The translations under genes were made by a program, and so were the position numbers. The notes beneath the pieces were generated by a model. That model saw only the letters and a list, made by a program, of their open reading frames with translations, searched no databases and was not told the origin of the DNA. Shown here piece after piece: positions 1 to 7,087 of a stretch of 20,489 nt of DNA (within the stretch, counting starts at the first letter, position 1; each line of letters starts with the position of its first letter). Origin of the DNA: Pseudomonadota bacterium (lineage in GTDB: Bacteria; Pseudomonadota; Gammaproteobacteria; Halothiobacillales; Halothiobacillaceae); contig JAJYPA010000095.1 in NCBI GenBank assembly GCA_021795795.1, positions 1-20,489 on the forward strand, written 5' to 3'.

Positions 1-921
1 TGCCGATCAGGGTTTGAATGGCAGCAGCTCGCTTACCCGCCCGTTCACTACCGGCGAATAACCAGTTCTTCTTGCCTAGGGCAATCGGACGAATGGCATT
101 TTCTATCGGGTTGTTGTCGATCGGTAGATGACCGGTTGGGGCGTAGCGGATCAATGCCGGCCAGCGCTTCTTGGTATAGTCAATGGCCTTGGCCAGGGCA
201 CCATTGTTGGCCACACCTGGCCTAAGCCGAGTGAGCCACCGGTGCATGTCCTGCAACTGCGGCAGGCTGTGTAGGGCACGATGCTCGGCTCTGGCTTCGG
301 TGTTCATGTCACGCGCCTGCTCTTCGCAGAGGTACAGCTTGGCAATCCGTGCCAGTGCCTCGTGCGCAACCGGATGATTGCCCGCCTTGTGCAGATCAAA
401 GAACTTGCGCCGTGCATGGGCCCAGCAGCCAAGCTCGGTCACGCCCGCACGGAACAGGGCTTTGTACCCGCTGTAGTCATCGACCATCAAGGTGCCTTGT
501 CCATTGGTTGGTCCATTGGTTGGCCAGTGCTGAAGAAACTCGGCGGCATGCTGTCCGCTGCGGCCGGTTTGATAGTCGAACACCACAATCGGCGGTTCCG
601 CATCAAGACTATTGCTGCGATAGGCCCACAGGTAGGCTCGTCTGTTTTTTCCAGCCAAGGATTGCAGGGCCTACCCCGACGTGGCCGATCCATTCACTCA
701 TCGTGCTGCGTGAGAGATTAACCGCACTACGCCGGGCAATCTGTTCCAGCCAATAGAGCGGCAGATGATCGATATATTTGCTGACCGCCACCCAGGCCAA
801 CAGGCCGGGGTTCATACACACTGGCAATCGATGCAGCGGGTTGCTGGCACAGGTCAATCAGTTGAGCCTTGAATTCAGCAGGATGGTAGCGCTGTTGGCG
901 AGCAGATGGTGTCAGGTTCAT
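1..921 (-). pseudogene. IS66-family transposase remnant with internal deletions, partial
   Basis: Read on the minus strand, three IS66 pieces are joined. From 921 the frame starts MNLTPSARQQRYHPAEFKAQ and matches the small IS66 OrfA (helix-turn-helix) N-terminus. Near 810-822 it jumps into the middle of the large transposase TnpC, in another frame, with SKYIDHLPLYWLEQ and SRSTMSEWIGHVG. Near 650-680 a second jump, again with a frame change, leads to GKNRRAYLWAYRSN, then the open C-terminal part with WAHARRKFFDLHKAGNHP and HLPIDNNPIENA, which leaves the window at base 1. Missing are the rest of OrfA, all of OrfB, the TnpC N-terminus, and about 30 residues that normally include the first catalytic Asp (the HADETP region). 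It therefore cannot encode a working transposase. A 12-base direct duplication (ccattggttggt, about 499-524) lies in the C-terminal part. Confidence 0.85.
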
Positions 922-1077
922 AGAAGTGTCCACTAAAAAACGGGTGGATACTTTGTACCTTTCTCAATACCCGTCACAACAGGTGGAACGGCCGGACGCA
1001 CTCGTCTCCATGTACTGGCGCCAATGAAAGTTAACCCAGCGTTCCCATGTCATTCCCCTGTTCTTCGGGGAAGCGAC

Positions 1078-1093
1078 TGTTTCGTTTGCGACA
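1078..1093 (+). promoter_or_regulatory. NifA upstream activator site for nifB
   Basis: TGT-TTCGTTTGCG-ACA is an exact match to the NifA binding consensus TGT-N10-ACA. It lies about 95 bases upstream of the sigma-54 promoter at 1187-1202, which is the usual range. An 8-base inverted repeat (CTGTTCTT 1058-1065 / AAGAACAG 1095-1102) brackets the site. The match is seen directly; NifA binding is inferred. Confidence 0.8.
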
Positions 1094-1155
1094 AAAGAAC
1101 AGTCTCCCTTCGGGATTTTCGTCGTGTTCTTTACAAAATCTGCTTCACTCCATTG

Positions 1156-1168
1156 CAAAGTGCTGATT
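1156..1168 (-). promoter_or_regulatory. Candidate IHF site between UAS and nifB promoter
   Basis: CAAAGTGCTGATT matches the reverse form of the IHF consensus (YAA-N4-TTGAT-W) at all fixed positions but one. It lies between the NifA site and the sigma-54 promoter, where IHF commonly bends DNA in nif promoters. The consensus is loose, so the position is the main support. Confidence 0.4.
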
Positions 1169-1186
1169 AAAAGGCGTTATTGAGAT

Positions 1187-1202
1187 TGGCATCCCTTTTG
1201 CT
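1187..1202 (+). promoter_or_regulatory. Sigma-54 (-24/-12) promoter of the nifB operon
   Basis: TGGCATCCCTTTTGCT has the invariant GG-N10-GC spacing and matches TGGCAC-N5-TTGCW at nearly every position. It is the likely RpoN promoter for the long plus-strand operon beginning at 1303, with transcription expected to start near 1213. Together with the upstream NifA site it makes a canonical nif promoter. Confidence 0.85.
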
Positions 1203-1302
1203 TTTATGAAACTGCGGTCAGCTTCGTTGGAGCAATCTGATACATCCATGGGGCGCGTGTAACCCGATCGTTATTTGAATAACCACGTGGAGGAATACGC
1301 CC

Positions 1303-2871
1303 ATGTCATCCCCAATCATTCCCCTCTCCGGCGTTGTTCGCCCAGGAGGAATCATCCGACTGGAAGACGTGCTTCAGCAGATGGCTGAGCACAAAGGTTG
1401 TGGCACGAGCAGCGAAGGCGGCAAGGCAAGCTGTGGCAGTAGCGCCGGTCCGGCGGACATGTCTCCGGAAATCTGGGAGAAGGTCAAGAACCATCCCTGC
1501 TACAGCGAAGAAGCACACCATCACTATGCGCGGATGCATGTCGCCGTCGCGCCAGCGTGCAACATTCAATGCAATTACTGTAACCGTAAATACGATTGCG
1601 CCAATGAAAGCCGCCCCGGTGTGGTCAGTGAGAAACTGACTCCGGAGCAGGCGGCGAAAAAGGTACTCGCGGTTGCCTCCACTATCCCGCAGATGACGGT
1701 GTTGGGTATTGCAGGCCCCGGCGACCCCTTGGCCAATCCGGAGAAGACGTTCAAGACCTTCGAACTGATTTCGAAGACAGCACCGGACATTAAGCTATGC
1801 CTGTCCACGAATGGTCTGACCCTGCCGGATCACGTGGACACGATCAAGCGCTTCAATGTCGATCACGTCACGATCACCATCAATATGGTCGATCCGGACG
1901 TCGGCGCGAAGATCTATCCGTGGATCTACTACAAGAACAAGCGCTACAAGGGACGCGAGGCGGCAGAAATTCTGACCCAGCGCCAATTGCAGGGTCTGGA
2001 GATGCTCACCGAGCGGGGCATTCTGTGCAAGGTCAACTCGGTCATGATCCCTGGTATCAACGATCAGCATCTGGTCGAAGTCAACCGGGCCGTGAAGAGC
2101 CGGGGCGCCTTCCTGCACAACATCATGCCGCTGATTTCGGCACCCGAGCACGGCACCGTCTTTGGTCTGACCGGCCAGCGCGGTCCGACCGCGCAGGAGC
2201 TCAAGGCATTGCAGGATAGCTGCGAAGGCGAGATGAACATGATGCGTCATTGCCGTCAGTGCCGGGCCGATGCGGTCGGCCTGCTGGGCGAGGATCGTTC
2301 ATCCGAGTTCACGACCGAAAACGTCATGGCGATGGAGGTTGAGTATGACCTCGAATCCCGCCAGGCCTACCAGGCAGTGGTCGAGCAGGAACGTCAGGCC
2401 AAGGCGCAGGCCAAGCAGGCGGAGATGGCGACTCTGGCAGGCGATCAATCCGACATCAAGATCCTCGTGGCCGTGGCGACTAAGGGCAGCGGTCGGATCA
2501 ACGAGCACTTCGGCCATGCCACCGAGTTCCAAATCTACGAAGCCAGTACGGCTGGCGCAAAATTCGTCGGCCATCGTCGGGTGGATCTGTACTGCCAGGG
2601 CGGTTATGGCGAGGAAGAAGCGCTGGAAAACTCAGTCATCCGCGCGATCAACGATTGCACGGCGGTGTTCGTCGCCAAGATCGGCGGCTGCCCTAAGGCT
2701 GAACTGGAAGCGGCGGGAATCGATGCGGTGGACAAGTATGCCTTCGAGTATATCGACCAGTCCGTGATCGCTTACTTCCGCGAGTATCTGGAAAAAGTGC
2801 GCGAGGGCTCGGTGGTTCATGGCCAACGGGGTGATGCCGAAATTCGTCAGGGAGCCTATGTGGCGGCCTGA
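1303..2871 (+). CDS. nifB: NifB, FeMo-cofactor biosynthesis radical SAM protein with C-terminal NifX-like domain
   Basis: NifB makes NifB-co, the [8Fe-9S-C] precursor of the nitrogenase cofactor, by radical SAM chemistry. The 522-residue product has the SAM-cluster motif CNIQCNYC (Cys86, Cys90, Cys93) followed by NRKYDC, then AGPGDPLAN near 137-145 for SAM binding. A CRQC pair (Cys317, Cys320) sits in [12 protein letters not shown] and is typical of accessory cluster ligation in NifB. From about residue 385 ([20 protein letters not shown]) a NifX/NafY-like domain runs almost to the end. This is the long two-domain form found in many proteobacteria. The ATG has a good ribosome site (GGAGG about 10 bases upstream). 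It is the first gene of the operon, behind a sigma-54/NifA promoter. The family assignment is essentially certain. Confidence 0.98.
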   Translation: MSSPIIPLSGVVRPGGIIRLEDVLQQMAEHKGCGTSSEGGKASCGSSAGPADMSPEIWEKVKNHPCYSEEAHHHYARMHVAVAPACNIQCNYCNRKYDCANESRPGVVSEKLTPEQAAKKVLAVASTIPQMTVLGIAGPGDPLANPEKTFKTFELISKTAPDIKLCLSTNGLTLPDHVDTIKRFNVDHVTITINMVDPDVGAKIYPWIYYKNKRYKGREAAEILTQRQLQGLEMLTERGILCKVNSVMIPGINDQHLVEVNRAVKSRGAFLHNIMPLISAPEHGTVFGLTGQRGPTAQELKALQDSCEGEMNMMRHCRQCRADAVGLLGEDRSSEFTTENVMAMEVEYDLESRQAYQAVVEQERQAKAQAKQAEMATLAGDQSDIKILVAVATKGSGRINEHFGHATEFQIYEASTAGAKFVGHRRVDLYCQGGYGEEEALENSVIRAINDCTAVFVAKIGGCPKAELEAAGIDAVDKYAFEYIDQSVIAYFREYLEKVREGSVVHGQRGDAEIRQGAYVAA

Positions 2872-2919
2872 CCATAACGGGGGCATCGTCGCTCCCTCAT
2901 TGACTACAGGAGATTGATC

Positions 2920-3138
2920 ATGGCTTACAAAATCGTAGCTTCACAATGCACCGGGTGTTCAGCCTGTGAACCGGAATGCCCTAACGGCGCCATCTTCGAG
3001 AAAAACGGGATCTTTTTCATCAAGCCGGAAAAGTGCACGGAGTGCATTAACTACTTCGACGAACCGCAGTGCGTGGCCGTTTGTCCGGTCGACGACACCT
3101 GCATCATCGATAAAAGCTATCCGCGTTACAGCGCCTAG
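2920..3138 (+). CDS. fdxN: FdxN-type 2[4Fe-4S] ferredoxin
   Basis: This 72-residue ferredoxin has two cluster motifs: Cys10-x2-Cys13-x2-Cys16-x3-Cys20 and Cys39-x2-Cys42-x8-Cys51-x3-Cys55. The longer gap in the second motif is characteristic of nif-linked FdxN/FdIII-type ferredoxins. FdxN is known to act with NifB, probably as electron donor or cluster source for NifB-co synthesis, and its position directly after nifB agrees. The frame also opens with a TTG at 2914, but the AGGAG at 2908-2912 gives proper spacing only to the ATG at 2920 ([10 protein letters not shown]), so I start there. Confidence 0.93.
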   Translation: MAYKIVASQCTGCSACEPECPNGAIFEKNGIFFIKPEKCTECINYFDEPQCVAVCPVDDTCIIDKSYPRYSA

Positions 3139-3146
3139 GAGCTGCC

Positions 3147-3482
3147 ATGGATCTTACCTTTACACCCAAGGCCGAGCGCTTCATTCAACGCATGATCGCC
3201 TTCAATGGCGGCAATAGTGCCAGCGGGTTTCGTCTGGCCGTGGCTCCGGGCGGTTGTTCCGGAATGTCCTATGACTTCAGTGTTGTCGATGCGCCTGAAG
3301 CCGAGGACATGGCCATTGAACGCAATGGCATCAAGGTGTTTCTGGCGAAGAACAGTGTGCCTTTGCTCGATGGACTGGTCGTGGATTGCGAGGACAGCCT
3401 CATGAATACCGGGCTGGTGTTCATCAATCCGAATGCGGCCGAAAGTTGTGGCTGTGGCACGTCGTTTACGCCGAAAGCGTAG
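3147..3482 (+). CDS. HesB/IscA-type iron-sulfur carrier (IscA-nif)
   Basis: This is a 111-residue A-type scaffold/carrier protein of the HesB/IscA/SufA family. It has the three family cysteines: Cys37 in GGCSGMSY, and Cys101 and Cys103 in the C-terminal ESCGCG. An extra Cys81 (VVDCEDS) is also present. A-type proteins bind iron or an Fe-S cluster and hand it to target proteins. A copy inside the nif operon is probably dedicated to nitrogenase maturation, and no nifU is seen in this window to share that role. The ATG follows AGGAG with good spacing and lies 8 bases after the fdxN stop. Confidence 0.92.
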   Translation: MDLTFTPKAERFIQRMIAFNGGNSASGFRLAVAPGGCSGMSYDFSVVDAPEAEDMAIERNGIKVFLAKNSVPLLDGLVVDCEDSLMNTGLVFINPNAAESCGCGTSFTPKA

Positions 3483-3532
3483 ACGTGTAGGCGATCGGCA
3501 AGCACTGTTCTTGTAGCAGAAGGAGTACAGCG

Positions 3533-4054
3533 ATGAATCTGATTGAAGATGATCTCTGGCTGAACCGCGACTACTACGGTGGTCAGATACCGGCCGCAGC
3601 AGAGCGTGAATTGCACCTGGCGGCACGGGCCTATCTCGACGATAGCCGGGCGGAAAGGCATTTACTGCGTGCGCTGGAAATTGCGCCGGAAGAGATCCTC
3701 GTTCATCTGGGTCTGTACAAGTTCTACTTCTACAAGGGGCGTTTGGGCGAGGCCTTCGATGTGGCCCAGAACTGCCTGCGGATGTCGGCCGATGGGCTGG
3801 GACTCACATCGGATTGGCGCGGTGTATCACCGGGTGACGCCCCATTCGACAGCTTTGACGATGTCCGGGCTCGGTTCTATCTGTTTGTACTCAAAGCATA
3901 CGGCTATCTGCAATTGCGGTTGGGCCAGTATGAAGATGGACGCTCCGTCCTGCACAAGATTACCGAGCTGGACCCCGGCGACAAGATCCAGGTGAAGCCC
4001 TTGCTGGATGTGTTCGACCGGCCTGACGACTATGCGGATGACGACGATGAGTGA
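3533..4054 (+). CDS. Nif-associated TPR-like protein of unknown function
   Basis: The product is a 173-residue acidic helical protein with no signal peptide and no membrane segment. Two helix-turn-helix stretches look like TPR motifs: residues about 40-85 (RALEIAPEE, LYKFYFYKGRLGEA) and about 108-150 (FYLFVLKAYGYLQLRLG, ITELDPGDKI). The tail ends in DDYADDDDE. No enzyme motif is visible, so a protein-protein adaptor role is the reasonable inference. The same pattern recurs in the gene at 9834-10319 at the end of the fix operon, so the two are paralogues. The ATG has an AGAAGGAG-like site. It overlaps the next gene by 8 bases (ATGAGTGA), which suggests translational coupling. The exact function is unknown to me. 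Confidence 0.85.
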   Translation: MNLIEDDLWLNRDYYGGQIPAAAERELHLAARAYLDDSRAERHLLRALEIAPEEILVHLGLYKFYFYKGRLGEAFDVAQNCLRMSADGLGLTSDWRGVSPGDAPFDSFDDVRARFYLFVLKAYGYLQLRLGQYEDGRSVLHKITELDPGDKIQVKPLLDVFDRPDDYADDDDE

Positions 4055-4841
4055 CCCGGATCAAGCCATCGATTGGCAAGGGCAGACATTCGACTGTGCA
4101 GGGTGTCCGGACGATGCCAAACCCGTCGGTCGGTGTGCCCTGATGGAGGCCTGTGTGCGTGATCGGTATGCCAAGCGGGTCGAGCGGTTTTTCAACTGGA
4201 ATCCAGAGTTAGCCAACGATTATCTCGATCATCCGTATTTCGAGGTGAGGGCCTGTGCCGCACGCAAAGCGGATGTATTCCATCTGCGGGCCTTGATTGA
4301 CGATCCGGACGAAACGGTGCGCTGGGTGGCTGTGCAGCGGCTGCCGCACAACTATCTGCTGCGGATGATCCACGATCCGCATCGCGAGGTGCGGATTCGT
4401 GTGGCGACGCAGCTCGATGAGCAGGAGCTGGCAACCATGATTTTCGACCCGGACTACTACGTGCGGTTGATCGTGGCGCGCCATTTGCCGGAGCACAAAC
4501 TGCCGCTGATGATCGGTGACGAGGATGCCGAGGTGCGGCGCACGGTGGCACGGCGGATTGCCCGCGAATGGCTGGGCAGGATGTTGCTGGATAACGACCC
4601 GATCGTCCGCATGGAAGTCGTGCGGCGATTACCGGATTCGGCGCTGCTGTCTTTGGTGCGTGATCCCGATTGGCGAATACGCTACGAGGTCGCCGCCCGC
4701 GGAAGTCCGGAGGTTCTTGCTTTGTTGTTGGAAGACAAGGACTCGGAGGTTCGCCGACACGCACGGGAGCGCCTAGATGAACGGAGGCCGCAGCACAAGA
4801 TTGATTTGATGGGGAGGGACGGACATGGCAATGAGTCGTGA
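4047..4841 (+). CDS. 4Fe-4S leucine-rich-repeat-variant (LRV) protein
   Basis: From the ATG at 4047 (MSDPDQAIDWQG) the product has 264 residues. The N-terminus holds four cysteines, Cys17-x2-Cys20-x9-Cys30-x5-Cys36, then about eight repeats of roughly 24 residues with the pattern DPDxxVRxxVAxRLP (for example DPDETVRWVAVQRLP, DPHREVRIRVA, DPDYYVRLIVARHLP, DPIVRMEVVRRLP). This is the arrangement of the Azotobacter vinelandii LRV protein, whose structure shows a helical superhelix with an N-terminal [4Fe-4S] cluster. Its biological role is not established; a scaffold in nitrogenase assembly is plausible. The frame stays open to an ATG at 4008, and ATGs at 4032 and 4038 are alternatives. I prefer 4047 because the ATGAGTGA overlap recurs at 5413. 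Confidence 0.88.
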   Translation: MSDPDQAIDWQGQTFDCAGCPDDAKPVGRCALMEACVRDRYAKRVERFFNWNPELANDYLDHPYFEVRACAARKADVFHLRALIDDPDETVRWVAVQRLPHNYLLRMIHDPHREVRIRVATQLDEQELATMIFDPDYYVRLIVARHLPEHKLPLMIGDEDAEVRRTVARRIAREWLGRMLLDNDPIVRMEVVRRLPDSALLSLVRDPDWRIRYEVAARGSPEVLALLLEDKDSEVRRHARERLDERRPQHKIDLMGRDGHGNES

Positions 4842-5142
4842 CAGTACGGTGGTGGAGCTGGGCGATGAGCCGAAGTTCAACTACGGCGACAAGGTGCGCT
4901 CACTCAAGCACGTCCGCAATGACGGTACCTTCAATGGCAAGGATATCGGCGACGTGCTGGTTCGTAAAGGGGATGTCGGCTACGTCGCCAATATCGGTAC
5001 CTTCCTGCAACAGTTTTTCATCTACGGCGTCGATTTCTATGAGCACGGCTACATGGTCGGCATGAAAGGGCGCGAGATTGAACTGGTGACTCCGGAGAAT
5101 TCCTCTTCCGCGAGCACCACCACGATGGAGGATGAAACATGA
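4825..5142 (+). CDS. nifZ: NifZ
   Basis: This 105-residue protein has the NifZ signature FNYGDKVRSLKHVRNDGTF near residues 17-36, then KGDVGYVANIGTFLQQFFIY and VDFYEHGYMVGMKGREIEL. NifZ helps mature the second P-cluster of the MoFe protein. The ATG at 4825 is preceded by a strong GGGAGGG and lies inside the end of the LRV gene (17-base overlap). A second, divergent NifZ-like gene follows directly. Confidence 0.93.
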   Translation: MAMSRDSTVVELGDEPKFNYGDKVRSLKHVRNDGTFNGKDIGDVLVRKGDVGYVANIGTFLQQFFIYGVDFYEHGYMVGMKGREIELVTPENSSSASTTTMEDET

Positions 5143-5420
5143 ATGATTTACGCCAACCTCGTTTCGATTGGGGGCTGCGGGTTCTGGCCCGCGCCGATCT
5201 TTTTAATGACGGTTCCTACCCCGACCTGACCACCGAAGAACTGCTGGTTCCCAAGGACGCGTTCGGCGAGATCGTGCGCATAGGCTATATCGAGGAAAGC
5301 CAGGATCCACTGTATCTGGTCGAATTCGACAACGGCCGGGTCGTCGGTTGTCTGGAAGAGGAGATTGTGCCGGTGCTTGAGGGCATCGTGCCGGTCGTTG
5401 AGGGGCTCGCGCATGAGTGA
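5139..5420 (+). CDS. Second NifZ-like protein
   Basis: The product is a 93-residue soluble protein. Its centre (AFGEIVRIGYIEESQDPLYLVEFDNGRVVGCLEEEIVPV) has the same small beta-barrel layout as NifZ: a G-x-V-x-x-IG turn, a YLVEF strand, then a (V)GCLEEEI strand like GMKGREIEL in NifZ. It is shorter and more divergent than the gene before it. The N-terminus (WGLRVLARADLFNDGSYPDL) also parallels the NifZ start, with a DGSY/DGTF turn. It overlaps nifZ by ATGA and nifS by 8 bases, so it is coupled to both. I read it as a duplicated, diverged NifZ domain protein; the exact role is unknown. Confidence 0.8.
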   Translation: MNDLRQPRFDWGLRVLARADLFNDGSYPDLTTEELLVPKDAFGEIVRIGYIEESQDPLYLVEFDNGRVVGCLEEEIVPVLEGIVPVVEGLAHE

Positions 5421-6585
5421 GCCGGCCTACTTCGACAACAACGCAACCACTGCCCTGGCGCCCGAAGTGCTTGAGGCGATGATGCCTTATTTATCGACGC
5501 TGTATGCCAATCCTTCCAGTGCGTCCCGCCTGGGCGCGCAGGTGAAGGATGCGGTCAGCGAGGCACGGGCGTCGGTGGCGGGTCTTTTGGGTTGTCGAAC
5601 TTCCGAGCTGGTGTTTACCAGCGGGGCAACCGAGAGTAATCACATGGCGATTCTGGGCGCACTTGCCCTGGCGCCTGAAAAACGGCATCTGATCACCAGC
5701 AATGTCGAGCATCCCTCGATCATGCTGTTGTGCCGTGATCTGGAACTGACTGGTATTGAGGTGACCTATCTGCCGGTGGATACGGATGGCCGGATTGATC
5801 TGGGGCAACTGACCGAGTCGATTCGACCGGATACTGCGCTGATTTCCCTGATGTGGGCAAATAATGAAACCGGCGTGCTCTTTCCCATTGAAGAAGCTGC
5901 CGCGATCGCCAAATTCCGCCGCGTGCTGTTCCACACCGATGCCACTCAGGCCGTGGGCAAGGTGCGTCTTAACATGCTGGAATCGGCTGTGGATCTGCTT
6001 TCCTGCTCGGGTCACAAACTGCATGGCCCAAAGGGCATTGGTGCACTGATCCTGCGCAAGGGCGTGGCGCTGCCGCCGTTGATCTACGGTCATCAGGAGC
6101 GCGGGCGTCGTGGCGGTACGGAAAACGTGCCCGCCATCATCGGTTTTGGCGCCGCAGCCCGGCTGTTCGGTGATCTGGATGCACAAATCGCTTACCTCAA
6201 CGGACTGCGCAACCAGCTGGAGCAGGGCGTTCTGGCGCTGGTGCCCGAAGCGATCGTCCATGGTCTGGCTGCCGAGCGCCTGCCGAATACCAGCAATATC
6301 GCCTTCAACATGATCGAAAGCGAAGAGTTGCTGCACCGTCTGGAACAGCAGGGCATTACGGCTGCCACGGGCGCTGCCTGCGCGGCAGGCGGATCTCGAC
6401 CTTCTCATGTTCTAAGTGCCATGAGCCTCCGCCGTGAGGCCATTGTTTCGTCACTAAGATTTTCACTGAGCCGTTACAACCGGCGCGAAGAGGTGGCCCA
6501 ATTGCTGGTCGTATTGCAGGGTCTGATTCAGGCAGGCAAAGCCAGCACAACAACCGATTCAGCTCTCGTTTCTTGCGCCCATTAA
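5413..6585 (+). CDS. nifS: NifS cysteine desulfurase
   Basis: This PLP enzyme takes sulfur from cysteine for nitrogenase Fe-S clusters. The start at 5413 gives 390 residues beginning MSEPAYFDNNATTALAPEV, the normal NifS start; an open extension to 5365 would run inside the upstream gene. Visible are TSGATESNH (PLP phosphate loop, near 74-82), MWANNETG, HTDATQAVGK, the PLP lysine Lys202 in SGHKLHGPKG, and the catalytic Cys323 in GAACAAGGSRPSHVL. The active loop reads AACAAGG rather than the common SACSSG. The gene is coupled to the one before by an ATGAGTGA overlap. No nifU is adjacent; the HesB/IscA-like gene upstream is the nearest scaffold candidate. Confidence 0.96.
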   Translation: MSEPAYFDNNATTALAPEVLEAMMPYLSTLYANPSSASRLGAQVKDAVSEARASVAGLLGCRTSELVFTSGATESNHMAILGALALAPEKRHLITSNVEHPSIMLLCRDLELTGIEVTYLPVDTDGRIDLGQLTESIRPDTALISLMWANNETGVLFPIEEAAAIAKFRRVLFHTDATQAVGKVRLNMLESAVDLLSCSGHKLHGPKGIGALILRKGVALPPLIYGHQERGRRGGTENVPAIIGFGAAARLFGDLDAQIAYLNGLRNQLEQGVLALVPEAIVHGLAAERLPNTSNIAFNMIESEELLHRLEQQGITAATGAACAAGGSRPSHVLSAMSLRREAIVSSLRFSLSRYNRREEVAQLLVVLQGLIQAGKASTTTDSALVSCAH

Positions 6586-6601
6586 CCCATAAGGAATGCC
6601 C

Positions 6602-6811
6602 ATGAAGGTCATGATTCGCAAAGACAGTACCGGAGCCATCACGGCCTATGTGCCCAAGAAAGATCTGGAAGAAAAGATCACCCAGATGGACAACCCGGAT
6701 ATGTGGGGCGCGGCCGTCACGCTGGGCAACGGGTGGCGGTTGGAATTACCGCAGATGCCGGTGGATACGCGTCTGCCGATCACCGTCGAAGCCCGAAAAC
6801 TGGAGGAATAA
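6602..6811 (+). CDS. nifT: NifT/FixU family protein
   Basis: The product is a 69-residue NifT/FixU family protein. It starts MKVMIRKDSTGAITAYVPKK, continues with a DLEE segment, and has the family core WGAAVTLGNGWRLELP. NifT is conserved in nif operons but its function is not settled. An ATG at 6596 in the same frame abuts the AAGGA, so the ATG at 6602 with 6-base spacing is the better start and restores the usual N-terminus. It sits 16 bases after nifS. Confidence 0.92.
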   Translation: MKVMIRKDSTGAITAYVPKKDLEEKITQMDNPDMWGAAVTLGNGWRLELPQMPVDTRLPITVEARKLEE

Positions 6812-6814
6812 GCC

Positions 6815-7087
6815 ATGGCCATCGATGTAGCGACATTGAACAAGCTGATCGAGCAGGGACAGAAGCTCTGTGTAGCCGAGAGTAATGTTCTGACATCGTT
6901 GCGCCCCCTTTTCCCTGGCTTGATGATCACTCAGTGTCCGTCATCCGATGTGACCGAGACGCCATTCCAGGCTGGGGATTTTTTCGATCTGCATCTGGTG
7001 GATAGCCGAAACCACTGCTGGGCGTTGACCGGTCAGCCTGAGGCAGCGACGGCCGTGCTGTTGGCCATGCACGTGAAAGCGTCATGA
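6815..7087 (+). CDS. Small nif-operon protein of unknown function
   Basis: The product is a 90-residue protein with no signal peptide, no membrane helix and no cysteine cluster motif; its cysteines (Cys19, Cys41, Cys69) are scattered. It starts MAIDVATLNKLIEQGQKLC and has a polar middle (PSSDVTETPFQAGDFFDLHLVDSRNHCWAL), then a helical tail. I do not recognise it with certainty. GGAGG overlaps the end of nifT, and its stop overlaps the next start (ATGA), so it is clearly part of the operon and translated. A role alongside the DegT-like protein that follows is an inference from coupling only. Confidence 0.75.
   Translation: MAIDVATLNKLIEQGQKLCVAESNVLTSLRPLFPGLMITQCPSSDVTETPFQAGDFFDLHLVDSRNHCWALTGQPEAATAVLLAMHVKAS

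Noticed and set aside
964..1158. Minus-strand 64-codon open frame upstream of nifB
   Set aside because: It overlaps the NifA site and part of the IHF-like site, has no recognisable motif, and its composition looks like non-coding DNA.
5491..6408. 305-codon minus-strand frame opposite nifS
   Set aside because: Shadow of a clear nifS; its product has no family features.
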